In this document: in pieces, positions 39,315 to 47,710 of the stretch
How positions within the stretch are numbered: the stretch's first letter is position 1
Layout of the letters: every line of letters begins with the position of its first letter
Assembly (NCBI GenBank): GCA_040757835.1
Contig: JBFLWJ010000003.1
Location: 25,714-89,713, forward strand
Origin: Actinomycetota bacterium
GTDB lineage: Bacteria; Actinomycetota; Geothermincolia; Geothermincolales; RBG-13-55-18
DNA: 64,000 bases
Direction of reading: 5' to 3'
Notes under the pieces: model-generated
The model's database searches: none
Told to the model about the DNA's origin: nothing
What the model saw: only the letters and a program-made list of their open reading frames with translations
Position numbers and translations under genes: made by a program

Positions 39315-39354
39315 CCCGTTACACTCCCCTCACGACGTGGCCAGATCCCGTTCG

Positions 39355-40338
39355 TCACCTTACCCCGTTCACGACATATTGCGGTTTTCCCCCCTCCAGC
39401 ACCCGGTTCACGTTCTCCACGGTGATGGCGAGTATCCTCGCCTTGCTCTCGTTGGTGCCCCCCGACACGTGGGGCGAGAGGATGACCTTGTCCGAGGCGA
39501 GCAGTGGGTTGTCCGGGCTCACCGGCTCGTCCGTAAAGACGTCGATTCCGGCGCCGGCCAGGCGGTCCTCCCGCAGTGCCGCCGCGAGTGCCGCCTCGTC
39601 CACCACCTCCCCCCGCGCCAGGTTGAGCAGGTAGGCCCCCGGCTTCATCATCGCCAGCCTGTCCGCGTCGATGAGCCTGGTGGTCTCTGGCGTGAGCGGC
39701 ACATGCAGCGTTACGATGTCCGCCTCCCGCAGCAGCTCCTCCAGGTCCAGGCGCTCCGCCTGCAGCGCCGATGCGATCTCCTCGGGCAACGCGACGGTAT
39801 CCGCATAGACGATGCGGCACCCGAAGCTCTTCGCCCGCACCGCCACCTCTCTGCCGATGTTGCCCATGCCCACGATCCCCAGGGTCTTATCGTGGAGCTC
39901 GAAGAGACCGAGGGTGAAGATATCCTGCTGCGCCCACTCTCCCGCGGCGGTCCTGGCGTGGAAATAGAGGGCCCGCTTGAGCAGGCAGAGCATGAACATG
40001 ATCGCCTGCTCCGCGACGCCGACAGCGTTCGCCGCCCCCGCGTTGGCGACCGGGATGCCGGCCTTGCGCGTCGCCTCGAGGTCGATATGCTGGTAGCCGA
40101 TGCTCGGCTGCTGGATGAGCATGCACCCCCGTGCCGCCTCCGCCGCGGCGGCGTCGATGGGCAGTCGGAAGGTGAAATCGCCGATGATCACACCGGCTCC
40201 CCTCACCGCCTCCACCAGCCCCTGCCCCGGGTCTCCGCCGTAGACTTCGATGCTCACGTCATCGCGGTCGGTGGCCGCCGCGAACATCGCCCGTGCCACG
40301 GCTTCCGGCAGCGGCGCGAGAACCACTATCCTCACCAT
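39355..40338 (-). CDS. D-2-hydroxyacid dehydrogenase family protein
   Basis: NAD-dependent D-isomer-specific 2-hydroxyacid dehydrogenase, 327 residues from ATG 40338 (AGGGAGG 5 bases upstream). The cofactor motif is LGIVGMGNIGREVA (about residue 150). Catalytic elements are NLARGEVVDEAAL (Arg), DVFTDEPVSPDNPLL (Glu) and LSPHVSGGT (His). It resembles phosphoglycerate dehydrogenase but lacks a C-terminal ACT domain. It is first in a four-gene set with a TPP enzyme, YjbQ and SAM hydrolase. Confidence 0.9.
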   Translation of the reverse strand: MVRIVVLAPLPEAVARAMFAAATDRDDVSIEVYGGDPGQGLVEAVRGAGVIIGDFTFRLPIDAAAAEAARGCMLIQQPSIGYQHIDLEATRKAGIPVANAGAANAVGVAEQAIMFMLCLLKRALYFHARTAAGEWAQQDIFTLGLFELHDKTLGIVGMGNIGREVAVRAKSFGCRIVYADTVALPEEIASALQAERLDLEELLREADIVTLHVPLTPETTRLIDADRLAMMKPGAYLLNLARGEVVDEAALAAALREDRLAGAGIDVFTDEPVSPDNPLLASDKVILSPHVSGGTNESKARILAITVENVNRVLEGGKPQYVVNGVR

Positions 40339-40794
40339 CACGACCTCCCTCTTGTACCCTTTCCGTAACCACCGGCCACTCATATATTATCCTGATGCCA
40401 AAAAGTACAAACCACCCACGTCGAGCCTCGGCCCCGGAAGCAGCGTAGTTCTCAAGCGGCAGGGACGGTTATTGATCGCTGCCAGGTGGGGGGTAACGGC
40501 GACTGGGGCCGGGGCATCGATTCTTCGCAACGTACACGTGCCAGGCCAGGCCTGGCCGCGCCAGGACTGGCGCTGGGACACGTCGCGCCACCCTCCGGAC
40601 GTCGCTGTCGCTTACGCGATGCGGCCCACGGAGGTAGGCGGGCAGACAAGCGGGTTATAGATCGGGTGTGGGCACGCAGGCCTGCGGCCTGTAGCAGACG
40701 CGCGGTTCCGCAGACGCGTGATATAATTTCACCGCATTACGGATGTTCTTCACGTCAGCATGGCATCTCCGCCATGCGATGCAGGGAGGTAGAG
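40339..40794. other. Divergent intergenic region with palindromes
   Basis: 456 bases between divergent genes. It contains one copy of the dispersed element GGCGACTGGGGCCGG (about 40498-40512) and a perfect 14-base palindrome GGCCAGGCCTGGCC (40544-40557), then the acyl-CoA dehydrogenase promoter near 40720. No protein gene is convincing; frames across it lack family-like sequence. Confidence 0.55.
40719..40727 (+). promoter_or_regulatory. Extended -10 promoter of the acyl-CoA dehydrogenase gene
   Basis: TG at 40719-40720, one base, then a perfect TATAAT at 40722-40727. The expected -35 position is GC-rich and poor, as is common when an extended -10 is present. Transcription would start near 40734, leaving about 60 bases before the ATG at 40795. 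Confidence 0.6.
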
Positions 40795-41937
40795 ATGAGT
40801 TACGATATCTTTCAACCGGTGCACGAGGACTTCCGCAAGACCGTGAGGGAGTACATCACCAGCGAGCTGTTCCCCCATGCCGACGAGTGGGAGGAGGCAG
40901 AGGAGTTCCCCCGCGAGGTTTTCAAGCGCATGGGCGAACTTGGTTTCCTCGGCATGTCCTACCCAGAGGAATACGGTGGAGACGACGACCGCCTCGCCGA
41001 GGCGGTGCTCACCGAGGAGCTGCCCCGCTGCGGATCCGCGGGGGTGGCCTCGGGCATCGGCGCCCACATCGGCATCGCCATGCCCCAGATCAACCGTTTC
41101 GGGACACCCGAACAGAAGGAGAAATACCTCATCCCGGGGATCAAGGGAGAGACCATCGGCGCCCTGGGCATCACCGAACCCGAGGCGGGCTCGGACGTGG
41201 CGGGGATCAAGACCTACGCCGTCCGCGACGGCTCGGACTGGATCATCAACGGCTCCAAGACCTTCATCACCAACGGAGTGCGCTGCGACTGGGTGGTGGC
41301 CCTGGTGAAGACGGACCGCGAGAAGGGCTACCGGGGCATGTCACATATGATCATAGACCGCGGCATACCCGGCTTCGAGACATCCAGGAAAATCAAGAAG
41401 CTGGGCTGGAAGGCCTCGGATACCGGCGAGCTCTCCTTCATCGACGTGCGCGTGCCCGCGGACGCCCTGCTGGGCCAGGAGGGCAACGGCTTCTTTCAGA
41501 CCATGGCCAACTTCGTGTGGGAGCGGCTGATCATGGCCCTGGGCTCGGTGGCCGGCGCGGATATCGTCTTCCAGGTCGCGCTGCAGTACGCCAAGGACCG
41601 CCAGGCCTTCGGCAAGCCCATCGGCAAGTTCCAGGCCATCTCCCACATGCTGGCGGACATGGCCACGGAGATAGAGCTGGGCCGTGCCCTCACCTACCAC
41701 GTGCTCAAGCTGTACATCGAGGGCAAGGAGCCGATGAAGGAGGTGGCCATGGCCAAGCTCTACACCCAGTCCATGGCGGTGCGGGTGGCGGATCGCGCCA
41801 TCCAGATCCACGGCGGCTATGGCTACACCGAGGAATATCCCCTGGCGCGCGCCTGGCGCGATATGCGCCTCGGCCCCATCGGTGGCGGCACAGACGAGAT
41901 CATGAAGGAGATCATCTCCCGCTCCTACGGGCTGTAG
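40795..41937 (+). CDS. Acyl-CoA dehydrogenase
   Basis: FAD enzyme introducing the alpha-beta double bond in acyl-CoA; 380 residues. The start ATG has AGGGAGG 5 bases upstream; the frame is open far upstream, but that part is not family-like. Motifs: GALGITEPEAGSDVAGIKT, the FITNG flavin loop, YAKDRQAFGKPIGKFQAI and the C-terminal QIHGGYGYTEEYPLAR with the catalytic base Glu. Acyl-chain specificity is not clear. One of few plus-strand genes here, it stands alone without etfAB in view. Confidence 0.94.
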   Translation: MSYDIFQPVHEDFRKTVREYITSELFPHADEWEEAEEFPREVFKRMGELGFLGMSYPEEYGGDDDRLAEAVLTEELPRCGSAGVASGIGAHIGIAMPQINRFGTPEQKEKYLIPGIKGETIGALGITEPEAGSDVAGIKTYAVRDGSDWIINGSKTFITNGVRCDWVVALVKTDREKGYRGMSHMIIDRGIPGFETSRKIKKLGWKASDTGELSFIDVRVPADALLGQEGNGFFQTMANFVWERLIMALGSVAGADIVFQVALQYAKDRQAFGKPIGKFQAISHMLADMATEIELGRALTYHVLKLYIEGKEPMKEVAMAKLYTQSMAVRVADRAIQIHGGYGYTEEYPLARAWRDMRLGPIGGGTDEIMKEIISRSYGL

Positions 41938-42258
41938 GGTTTGGTCCAAGCCCATGGGTAACGGTCCTCGCTCCTGGGGTTATTTTCCGGCCCGGGGCCT
42001 CCAGGTAACGGTCTCGCTTAGCGCGCTTCCTTTTTCCCGGGAAGAAGAGACCGCCTCTTAAAGCGCGCACGCTGCGACCGACCTGGTAGTTCCCCGGGCT
42101 GTGAGCAGCACAGACGATATCGCTCCGACCGACCCAGTCGAGCCCGGGTGGGGAATCATGTTTTCGCAGCCCGTGATTCGCGGGCGTTTCTTATATCTAG
42201 GCTACACACGAGGCGTTTGGCACTATCTTGCGTGATAATATGCCCGTTTACACCGGTC
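41938..42258. other. Convergent intergenic region with stem-loops
   Basis: This lies between the ends of the acyl-CoA dehydrogenase and the M24-family gene. It holds a composite stem-loop at 42009-42053: CGGTCTC (42009-42015) pairs with GAGACCG (42047-42053), and CTTCC with GGAAG inside. A shorter hairpin follows at 42169-42185. No gene is seen. Confidence 0.55.
42169..42190 (+). terminator. Weak candidate terminator
   Basis: GCCCG (42169-42173) and CGGGC (42181-42185) form a five-base-pair hairpin with a seven-base loop, followed by GTTTC. It could end transcription of the acyl-CoA dehydrogenase 230 bases downstream of its stop, but the stem and T-run are short. Confidence 0.3.
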
Positions 42259-43428
42259 CTAGATATCCAATACCGTCAGTTCCAGCGGGGTGGTGTTGAG
42301 CATCTCCCCTCCGTCGGGCGTCACCCTGACCGAACACTCTAGACGCATGCCCCCCACGCCCTTGACGTTCATCACCAGGGCGGCGATCTCGACCACGTCC
42401 TCCTCCAGCACCACGTCACGGAACTCGTCCGAGTTGAGGATGGCGGGGTACCATTCGTGCCCGATGACCCCGATGCCGTGGCCGAAGGCGGGAAGAGTGT
42501 GATCGGCGTATCCCAGTTTAACGACCTCGTCATAGACGGTCTCCCACACCTGCCCCACGGTCGCGCCGGCCTTGAGGGAGGTGATGAGCAGTTCCGCTGT
42601 CTTGAGATAGGCGTCTGCGAGCCTCCTCTGCTCGCTGGACGGCTTGCCCAGGATGTAATTGTGGGAGAGGTCGCCGTAGTAGCGCTGGTAGGTTGGGTGC
42701 ATGTCCACCAGCAAGCTCTCGTTCGGCTGCAGCACCTTGTCCGTGGGCGGCGTGCACCCCCCCAGGGCGTACCAGGTGCGGTAGCCGGAGGCGACCTCCG
42801 ACGAGCCGGTCACCGGCCAGTGGAACTCGCTCCCCAGTTCGCGCATGGCCATCTCCCCGATGCCGGCGATCTCCTGCTCGGTCATGCCCACGCGCAGGGA
42901 CTCCCTGACCCTGGCCTGGGCGGCATCGGCGATGGCCGCCGCCTGGCGCAGCAGCCTTATCTCCACGGGGTCCTTTATGTAGGTCACCCGGTCCATGACC
43001 TCCAGGGCGTTCACGAACCTCGCCTGCGGCAGTTTCTCCGCGAGGAACTCGTACTCGGTGGCGAAGAGGTACCCCGCGATCATGCGTGGGGAGTGCCCCA
43101 GCTCCACCCCGATGGTCGCCTTCTCCCACCCGTGTTCCACTATCTGGCGCACGGTTATGTCCCAGAGCTCGAAGCCCGGGATGGGGCCGCACCCCACCAC
43201 GTTGTCCAGCCAGGAATCGTCCCTCACCCGCTCCGCGTCCATGAGCAGGGTGTTCAGGCCCACGTACCCGTCCCTGGACACCAGGACCACGCTCCGCCAG
43301 GGGATAAAGGCTCCCCCGATATAGGTTACGCTCTTACCGCGCGTGGCCAGGAGAAGGTCCAGGCCCCGTGCTTCCATCTCTGCGGTTATCCTTGCTATCC
43401 TCTTCGCGTAATCGATGATGGCGTCCAC
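42259..43428 (-). CDS. M24-family (Xaa-Pro peptidase/creatinase-like) protein
   Basis: 389 residues with the creatinase-type N-terminal domain and the pita-bread M24 fold. The start is GTG 43428 with GGAGG 7 bases upstream; an ATG seven codons earlier is possible. Of the five metal ligands of M24 peptidases, I can place both Asp (LLVDMHP and YYGDLSHNY), the His (FGHGIGV) and the last Glu (GMRLECSV). The Glu normally in the TVEPG motif aligns with Ala in VEIAALVMNV. So it may be a non-peptidase member or use altered metal binding. No partner genes. Confidence 0.82.
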   Translation of the reverse strand: MDAIIDYAKRIARITAEMEARGLDLLLATRGKSVTYIGGAFIPWRSVVLVSRDGYVGLNTLLMDAERVRDDSWLDNVVGCGPIPGFELWDITVRQIVEHGWEKATIGVELGHSPRMIAGYLFATEYEFLAEKLPQARFVNALEVMDRVTYIKDPVEIRLLRQAAAIADAAQARVRESLRVGMTEQEIAGIGEMAMRELGSEFHWPVTGSSEVASGYRTWYALGGCTPPTDKVLQPNESLLVDMHPTYQRYYGDLSHNYILGKPSSEQRRLADAYLKTAELLITSLKAGATVGQVWETVYDEVVKLGYADHTLPAFGHGIGVIGHEWYPAILNSDEFRDVVLEEDVVEIAALVMNVKGVGGMRLECSVRVTPDGGEMLNTTPLELTVLDI

Positions 43429-43489
43429 CCTCGCACCTCCATGCTCCACTCACCGGTCAGCACACCGTGCCGTCCGTCTTGCGGGGACT

Positions 43490-44008
43490 TCAACCCCGCA
43501 TGCCTTTCCTTACCGCCGCGGCCAGCTCGTCCGCCCGCTGCGAGCCGAAGAGGACCCGTTTACCGTCCGTCAGTACCAGCTGCAGTCCCCGGTTGCCGTA
43601 GACGTTGTATGCCATGCCGCCGTCCTTCCTCCATGCCCTTCTGAGCCCCCACCCGCCGTACTCGGCGATGGGCCTGTAGCTGCGGGCCTCGGCGGACGTT
43701 ATCTCTTGCCAGGCTATGCGATAGGTCCTGCGGTGAAAGGGATGGTAGCGGTAGTAGAGCCCGTCCCGGCGTACCTCCACCACCAGCTTGCAGGCGATGA
43801 AGAGCACCGGCACGCCCAGCCCCACGACCACCCATACCAGGACGGCTACCCAGAGATCTGCTCCGCCATCGTCTCCGGTCAGAGACGAGAAGAGCTCGTA
43901 GAAGAAGGCGAACCAGGCAAACGCGGCTGCCAAGGCCACCAGCGCCCACAGCCAGGGCTGGTTGAAGCGCTGCACCTCGCGGAAGGTGGCCTCTTCCCCG
44001 CCCGCCAT
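43490..44008 (-). CDS. DUF6141-like membrane protein
   Basis: 172 residues from ATG 44008 (GGAGG 5 bases upstream). Two membrane helices (about residues 18-40 and 55-78) are followed by a cytosolic domain with VRRDGLYYRYHPFHRRTYRIAW-type beta strands, RSYRPIAEYGGWG and LVLTDGKRVLFGSQRADELA. The strand pattern is like a PH-type barrel. It matches small uncharacterised membrane proteins often called DUF6141. It lies 61 bases upstream of the M24 gene. Function unknown. Confidence 0.75.
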   Translation of the reverse strand: MAGGEEATFREVQRFNQPWLWALVALAAAFAWFAFFYELFSSLTGDDGGADLWVAVLVWVVVGLGVPVLFIACKLVVEVRRDGLYYRYHPFHRRTYRIAWQEITSAEARSYRPIAEYGGWGLRRAWRKDGGMAYNVYGNRGLQLVLTDGKRVLFGSQRADELAAAVRKGMRG

Positions 44009-44056
44009 GTTTCCCTCCACTTACCTACCTTTCTCCGCCCGGCTGTGTTCCTCTGA

Positions 44057-44824
44057 CTATTCTAGCGGATGCTCGGACCCCGGCGCTTTTTCCGCTGTCC
44101 GGAAGCGCTCGCGCACCAGCACCGCACCCGAGCACGCGATAAGAAGGGCCAGGCTGACGGCCTGGAAGAAGAGGGCGGCATGTGGGTCGGCATGGACGCG
44201 AAAGAACTCCACCACGAAGCGGATGAGTCCGTATGATGCCAGGGAGAGGAGAAAGAGGTCCCAGTCGCACCGCAACCGCTTCCGCACCCATAACAGGAAC
44301 GCGAAAGCGGCCAGGTCAAGGGCCAGTTCATAGAGCTGGACGGGGTGGACCGCGACCGCGGAGCCCGGAAATGTCACCGCCCAGGGGAGCCCTGAAGGCT
44401 TGCCCCCGCAGCAGCCGTTGAGGAAACACCCCACCCTGGCGATGGCCAGGGACAGGGGCATGGCGAGACCCACCGCGTCGGACACCGCACCCAGTGGGAG
44501 CTTCATTGCCCTCACCAGCAGCAGGCAGCAGGGCACGGCCAGGGCCAGGCCCCCGTAGAACACCAGCCCGCGCATGTTGAGGTCCAGGATCTGGCCCCAG
44601 TCGCCGGAGAAGGTCTCCAGGTTGCCTATAACGTAGAAGATGCGAGCCCCGACGACCCCGGTGATGGCGGCCACGGAGGCGATGAGGTAGATGGCGGAGC
44701 CGTCCAGCCCGCGCCGGTTAAGCTCGGCGCGGGCCACGAAGATGCCGGCCAGGAAGGCGATAAAGAGCATCACCCCGTACGAGTAGACGGGGAAACCTCC
44801 GATATGAAAGAGCACCGGGCGCAT
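44057..44824 (-). CDS. lgt: Prolipoprotein diacylglyceryl transferase
   Basis: Adds diacylglycerol from phosphatidylglycerol to the lipobox cysteine of prolipoproteins; integral membrane, about seven helices, 255 residues. The catalytic region is of the short variant type, IARVGCFLNGCCGG, in place of the longer RxGNFINxE motif. The essential Arg/His elements include HPVQLYELALD. GGAGG lies 7 bases before the ATG. It is divergent from a predicted lipoprotein gene, which would be its substrate. Confidence 0.9.
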   Translation of the reverse strand: MRPVLFHIGGFPVYSYGVMLFIAFLAGIFVARAELNRRGLDGSAIYLIASVAAITGVVGARIFYVIGNLETFSGDWGQILDLNMRGLVFYGGLALAVPCCLLLVRAMKLPLGAVSDAVGLAMPLSLAIARVGCFLNGCCGGKPSGLPWAVTFPGSAVAVHPVQLYELALDLAAFAFLLWVRKRLRCDWDLFLLSLASYGLIRFVVEFFRVHADPHAALFFQAVSLALLIACSGAVLVRERFRTAEKAPGSEHPLE

Positions 44825-45018
44825 GGGCGAACCTCCCCCGCAACCTTTTCGTCATACAAGTCTAGCAGAATCGGCGGCGGGACCAAGCGCCGGGGGCATT
44901 GGTCATTGCCAATGCCGGGCGGGGCGGGGAGAATAATAACAGGGCTGGCAACGGTAAGGGCAGGCGCCGGCAGAGTGCCGGCCGCCATGGAGGACGCCAC
45001 GTGTAAGAGGCGCGGCTG

Positions 45019-45735
45019 ATGGCAGGAGGAACGGTGATCGGTTTGTGGATCAAGCGCGGATCGCTGGTGGCGCCCCTGCTGCTGCTCGGTCTGGCTCTGG
45101 TCCAGGCCGGCTGCGGGCAAACGGCTCCGGCGATCGAGCTGGCAGCGGTACCGGAACTGGCCGGACTGACCACGCAGGATGCGGAAGCCATACTGCTGGA
45201 GGCCGGGCTGGAGATGGCGGTGGCGGACGAGGTCTTCCACGACACCGTGCCGGCGGGCAGCATCGTCGCCACCATGCCGGCTGCCGGCGAAGAGGTCGAG
45301 GCCGGCTCGACCGTCGAGTTGACGTTGAGCAAGGGACCAGACGTGCTCCCGGTGCCCTCGCTGCTGGGATCACCCGAAGCGGATGCCCTCGCCACCCTGC
45401 AGGCCCAGGGTCTCCAGGCGGAAGTGGTCCGCGACTACAGCGAGTCCGTGCCCGGAGGATCGGTCATCGCCATGAACCCCGCGCCCGACACCCCCCTGAA
45501 ACGCGGCTCAACGGTCACCCTGACCGTGAGCCTGGGCTCGGCCTACGTGACCTGCGGCACCTGCGGCGGCGGCGGCGAGGTCACCACCACCGTGACCTGC
45601 CCCGACTGCGGCGGGACCGGCACCTGCTTCACGTGAGGCGTGCCGTCACCGTGCGGTACGTGCGGCGGGAGCGGAGAACTCGAGGAGACGGGCGTCTGCC
45701 CCACCTGTGGCGGGCGCGGGGTGGTCCACCGCTGA
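45019..45735 (+). CDS. PASTA-domain lipoprotein with zinc-finger tail; in-frame TGA at 45634
   Basis: The first 205 codons have a lipoprotein signal (VQAGC, Cys32), two PASTA domains (about 41-105 and 108-172) and two CxxCxGxG knuckles (CGTCGGGG at 179, CPDCGGTG at 194). Then comes TGA (45634-45636). Without any frame change, 32 more codons follow to TGA at 45735 and contain two further knuckles of the same kind (CGTCGGSG, CPTCGGRG). The full set of four is the DnaJ-type zinc-finger pattern. The TGA gives the context C-F-T-stop, so C203 would be in a CxxU arrangement if it were selenocysteine. Otherwise it is a nonsense mutation or sequence error. A GTG at 45034 is an alternative start. Confidence 0.75.
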
Positions 45736-45888
45736 CCAGCGGCGGCCGCCGTGTCCACGACCTTGTGGTCCCGGGTTAAATGCTGGCCGCTGTTTTTCCG
45801 ATTCTGATAGAGGACGCACAACCCCTTGCAGCGAAATGGCTGAATATAGGCTGTTCGGATAGTCGCGTAGACTGGAATGGAGTGCCGC

Positions 45889-46740
45889 ATGGCCGTCGGT
45901 GCGGAAATCAAGCGCAGCATCTTCACCCAGCAACTCGCCAAGGTGCTCGAACAGGAGGGGATCACCACTCCCCTTTACGTCCTCGACCTCCTGGACAAAC
46001 CGTTCGCGGATTTCACGGATGAGGACAAGAGGCTGTACGAGACGCAGATAAAGCAGAAGGAGTTGCTCATCCTCTTCGCCAGGTTGCTGCAGAAGATCTA
46101 CGGATCGGCGGGCGAGGCCACCAAACACAGCTGGAGGGGCATGTGCCACCTGCTCAAGGACTCCCCCATCAAGGTCTGCGTCTCATACGTGATCAACCAG
46201 GAAGAGGAACAGGAGATACGGGCGGAACAGGAGGCGGAGACGGCCCCCGCCCGGGCGGCGCGCTTCACCACTCCGGGGGGCGAAGCGGGAGGCGGAGCGC
46301 CGGATGCCTCCCGCAAGAGCTACTTCACCAAGAAACTGGAGCGCAAACTGGACGAGCGCGGCATAAAGGTGCCTGTCTCCATCATCTCACTCCTGGACAA
46401 GCCCTTCGACGAGTTCTCCCCGCAGGAGATGCGCATCTACGAGGAGGAGTTCAAGGGGCGCCAGCTGACCATCCTCTTCTCCGACCTCCTGGACGAGCTC
46501 TACGAGGAGACCGGGCGGGTCTCCAGCGGCTGGAACGCCATGTGCCGCTACCTCAAGGAGACGCCTATGAAGCTCATCGCCACCTACGTGGTCCAGGAGG
46601 AGGAGCGCCTGGAGGTGATGGGAGAGGTGGTGCCGGAAGAGGTGGTGGGCCAGCCGGTGCGGGAGAAGCTCAACGTGAAACGCTACCAGGCGCCTGCGGC
46701 AGAACATAAGGAATCGCAGTCACGCAGGCGAAGGAAATGA
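45889..46740 (+). CDS. Protein of unknown function with a duplicated ~100-residue domain
   Basis: 283 residues from ATG 45889 (GGAG 6 bases upstream); I do not recognise the family. Two copies of the same domain are obvious: residues about 8-108 and 143-245. Both contain FT(Q/K)KL..L...GI..P...LLDKPF, a YE..(I/F)K segment, (E/Q)L.ILF..LL, an invariant W..MC..LK and a P(I/M)K..(V/A)TYV-type end strand. An Ala/Glu/Gly-rich linker joins them. No signal peptide or membrane helix, so it is cytosolic, and the C-terminus is basic. No homologue with a known function comes to mind. Confidence 0.75.
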   Translation: MAVGAEIKRSIFTQQLAKVLEQEGITTPLYVLDLLDKPFADFTDEDKRLYETQIKQKELLILFARLLQKIYGSAGEATKHSWRGMCHLLKDSPIKVCVSYVINQEEEQEIRAEQEAETAPARAARFTTPGGEAGGGAPDASRKSYFTKKLERKLDERGIKVPVSIISLLDKPFDEFSPQEMRIYEEEFKGRQLTILFSDLLDELYEETGRVSSGWNAMCRYLKETPMKLIATYVVQEEERLEVMGEVVPEEVVGQPVREKLNVKRYQAPAAEHKESQSRRRRK

Positions 46741-46746
46741 GGGCGC

Positions 46747-47532
46747 TCAGCCCTCGATGGCCACGGGTGCGACTATCTCGTACTGGAAGTAAGCCGCGAA
46801 GATGAGCAGCAGATAGGCGATCTGCAGGAAGATATCGGCCAGCTCCGTGGTGCTCATGATGCCTACGAGGCGGATGTGGGCGGTGAGGATGGTCTGGACT
46901 ATAACGCAGGCCAGGGCCAGCGAGATATAAAGATAAGGCCGCCCCGCGTCTCCCTTTCCAATGGTGATGGCCATGAAAGAGATGATGCAGAGCGCGGATA
47001 TCTGCACCACCAGGGCGAAGATGTCGGATACCTTCACCCCCAGGTCGCCGCCGCTCCTGGCCATGGGCACGATGAGCACGACGATGGTCACCACGAGGAT
47101 GATCAGCATGGAGGGCAGCACGCTGAGCAGGGACTCGCGGCTGAACTCGAATCCCTGCTTCTTGAAGCCGTAGTACATCAACCCTATGATCACCAGCACC
47201 GGGATGAAGACGAAGAGGTAGAAGAGGAAGATGAGGTCCGGGGAGAAGACGTTGCGCCCCGCGTAGGCATTGATCGTCTCCAGGGTGACCGGGATGACGT
47301 TGATGATCATGGCCACCGTTACCCACATCCACAGCCTCCAGGGCAGGGTGCCACGGCTGAGGCGCGGCAGCAGCAAGGCGAGGACGGCGAGCAGGAGGAG
47401 GATGAGCACGAGCCGCGCGGTATAGACCGGGCCTCCCAGTATCTCGCCCGTCCAGAAGCTCACGATGTACATGATTGCCGCTGCCGCCATGACGGCGGCT
47501 GCCAGCCCCACCAGAATCCTCATCGCCTTCAA
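46747..47532 (-). CDS. Multi-pass membrane protein of unknown function
   Basis: 261 residues, mostly hydrophobic, with about eight membrane helices and short charged loops (for example GFKKQGFEFSRES, MARSGGDLGVK). I see no catalytic motif and do not recognise the family; the layout resembles seven-helix sensor-type membrane domains without the signalling part. The start is placed at TTG 47532, which has AGGGAGGA 6 bases upstream; ATG 47523 and GTG 47568 are alternatives. It converges on the duplicated-domain gene with only 6 bases between the stops. Confidence 0.65.
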   Translation of the reverse strand: MKAMRILVGLAAAVMAAAAIMYIVSFWTGEILGGPVYTARLVLILLLLAVLALLLPRLSRGTLPWRLWMWVTVAMIINVIPVTLETINAYAGRNVFSPDLIFLFYLFVFIPVLVIIGLMYYGFKKQGFEFSRESLLSVLPSMLIILVVTIVVLIVPMARSGGDLGVKVSDIFALVVQISALCIISFMAITIGKGDAGRPYLYISLALACVIVQTILTAHIRLVGIMSTTELADIFLQIAYLLLIFAAYFQYEIVAPVAIEG

Positions 47533-47647
47533 GGATCTTCCTCCCTGTTGAGCCTGGTCTACGTACACTGCTACTATACTTACCTGTTCATGCCGTCAGG
47601 CTCAATGATGTATATCGGGGTACGATATCATACTCTTGAATCGTTCG

Positions 47648-47677
47648 CTGACAGGAGCAATACGACCGTTTTATAAT
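47648..47677 (+). promoter_or_regulatory. Promoter of the flavodoxin/ferredoxin gene
   Basis: CTGACA (47648-47653) and a perfect TATAAT (47672-47677) are 18 bases apart, with transcription expected near 47684 and the ATG at 47711. The surrounding stretch is markedly A+T-rich for this genome. Confidence 0.65.
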
Positions 47678-47710
47678 CATGACGCATAGTCATATTAAAG
47701 GAGGCACTGG

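Noticed and set aside
37029..39425. A 798-codon open frame on the plus strand
   Set aside because: It is antisense to the SAM hydrolase, YjbQ and TPP enzyme genes, which have clear motifs. No family-like sequence in the shadow frame.
40486..40794. Longer N-terminus for the acyl-CoA dehydrogenase
   Set aside because: The extension crosses the palindromes and the extended -10 promoter. The family start and AGGGAGG fit ATG 40795.
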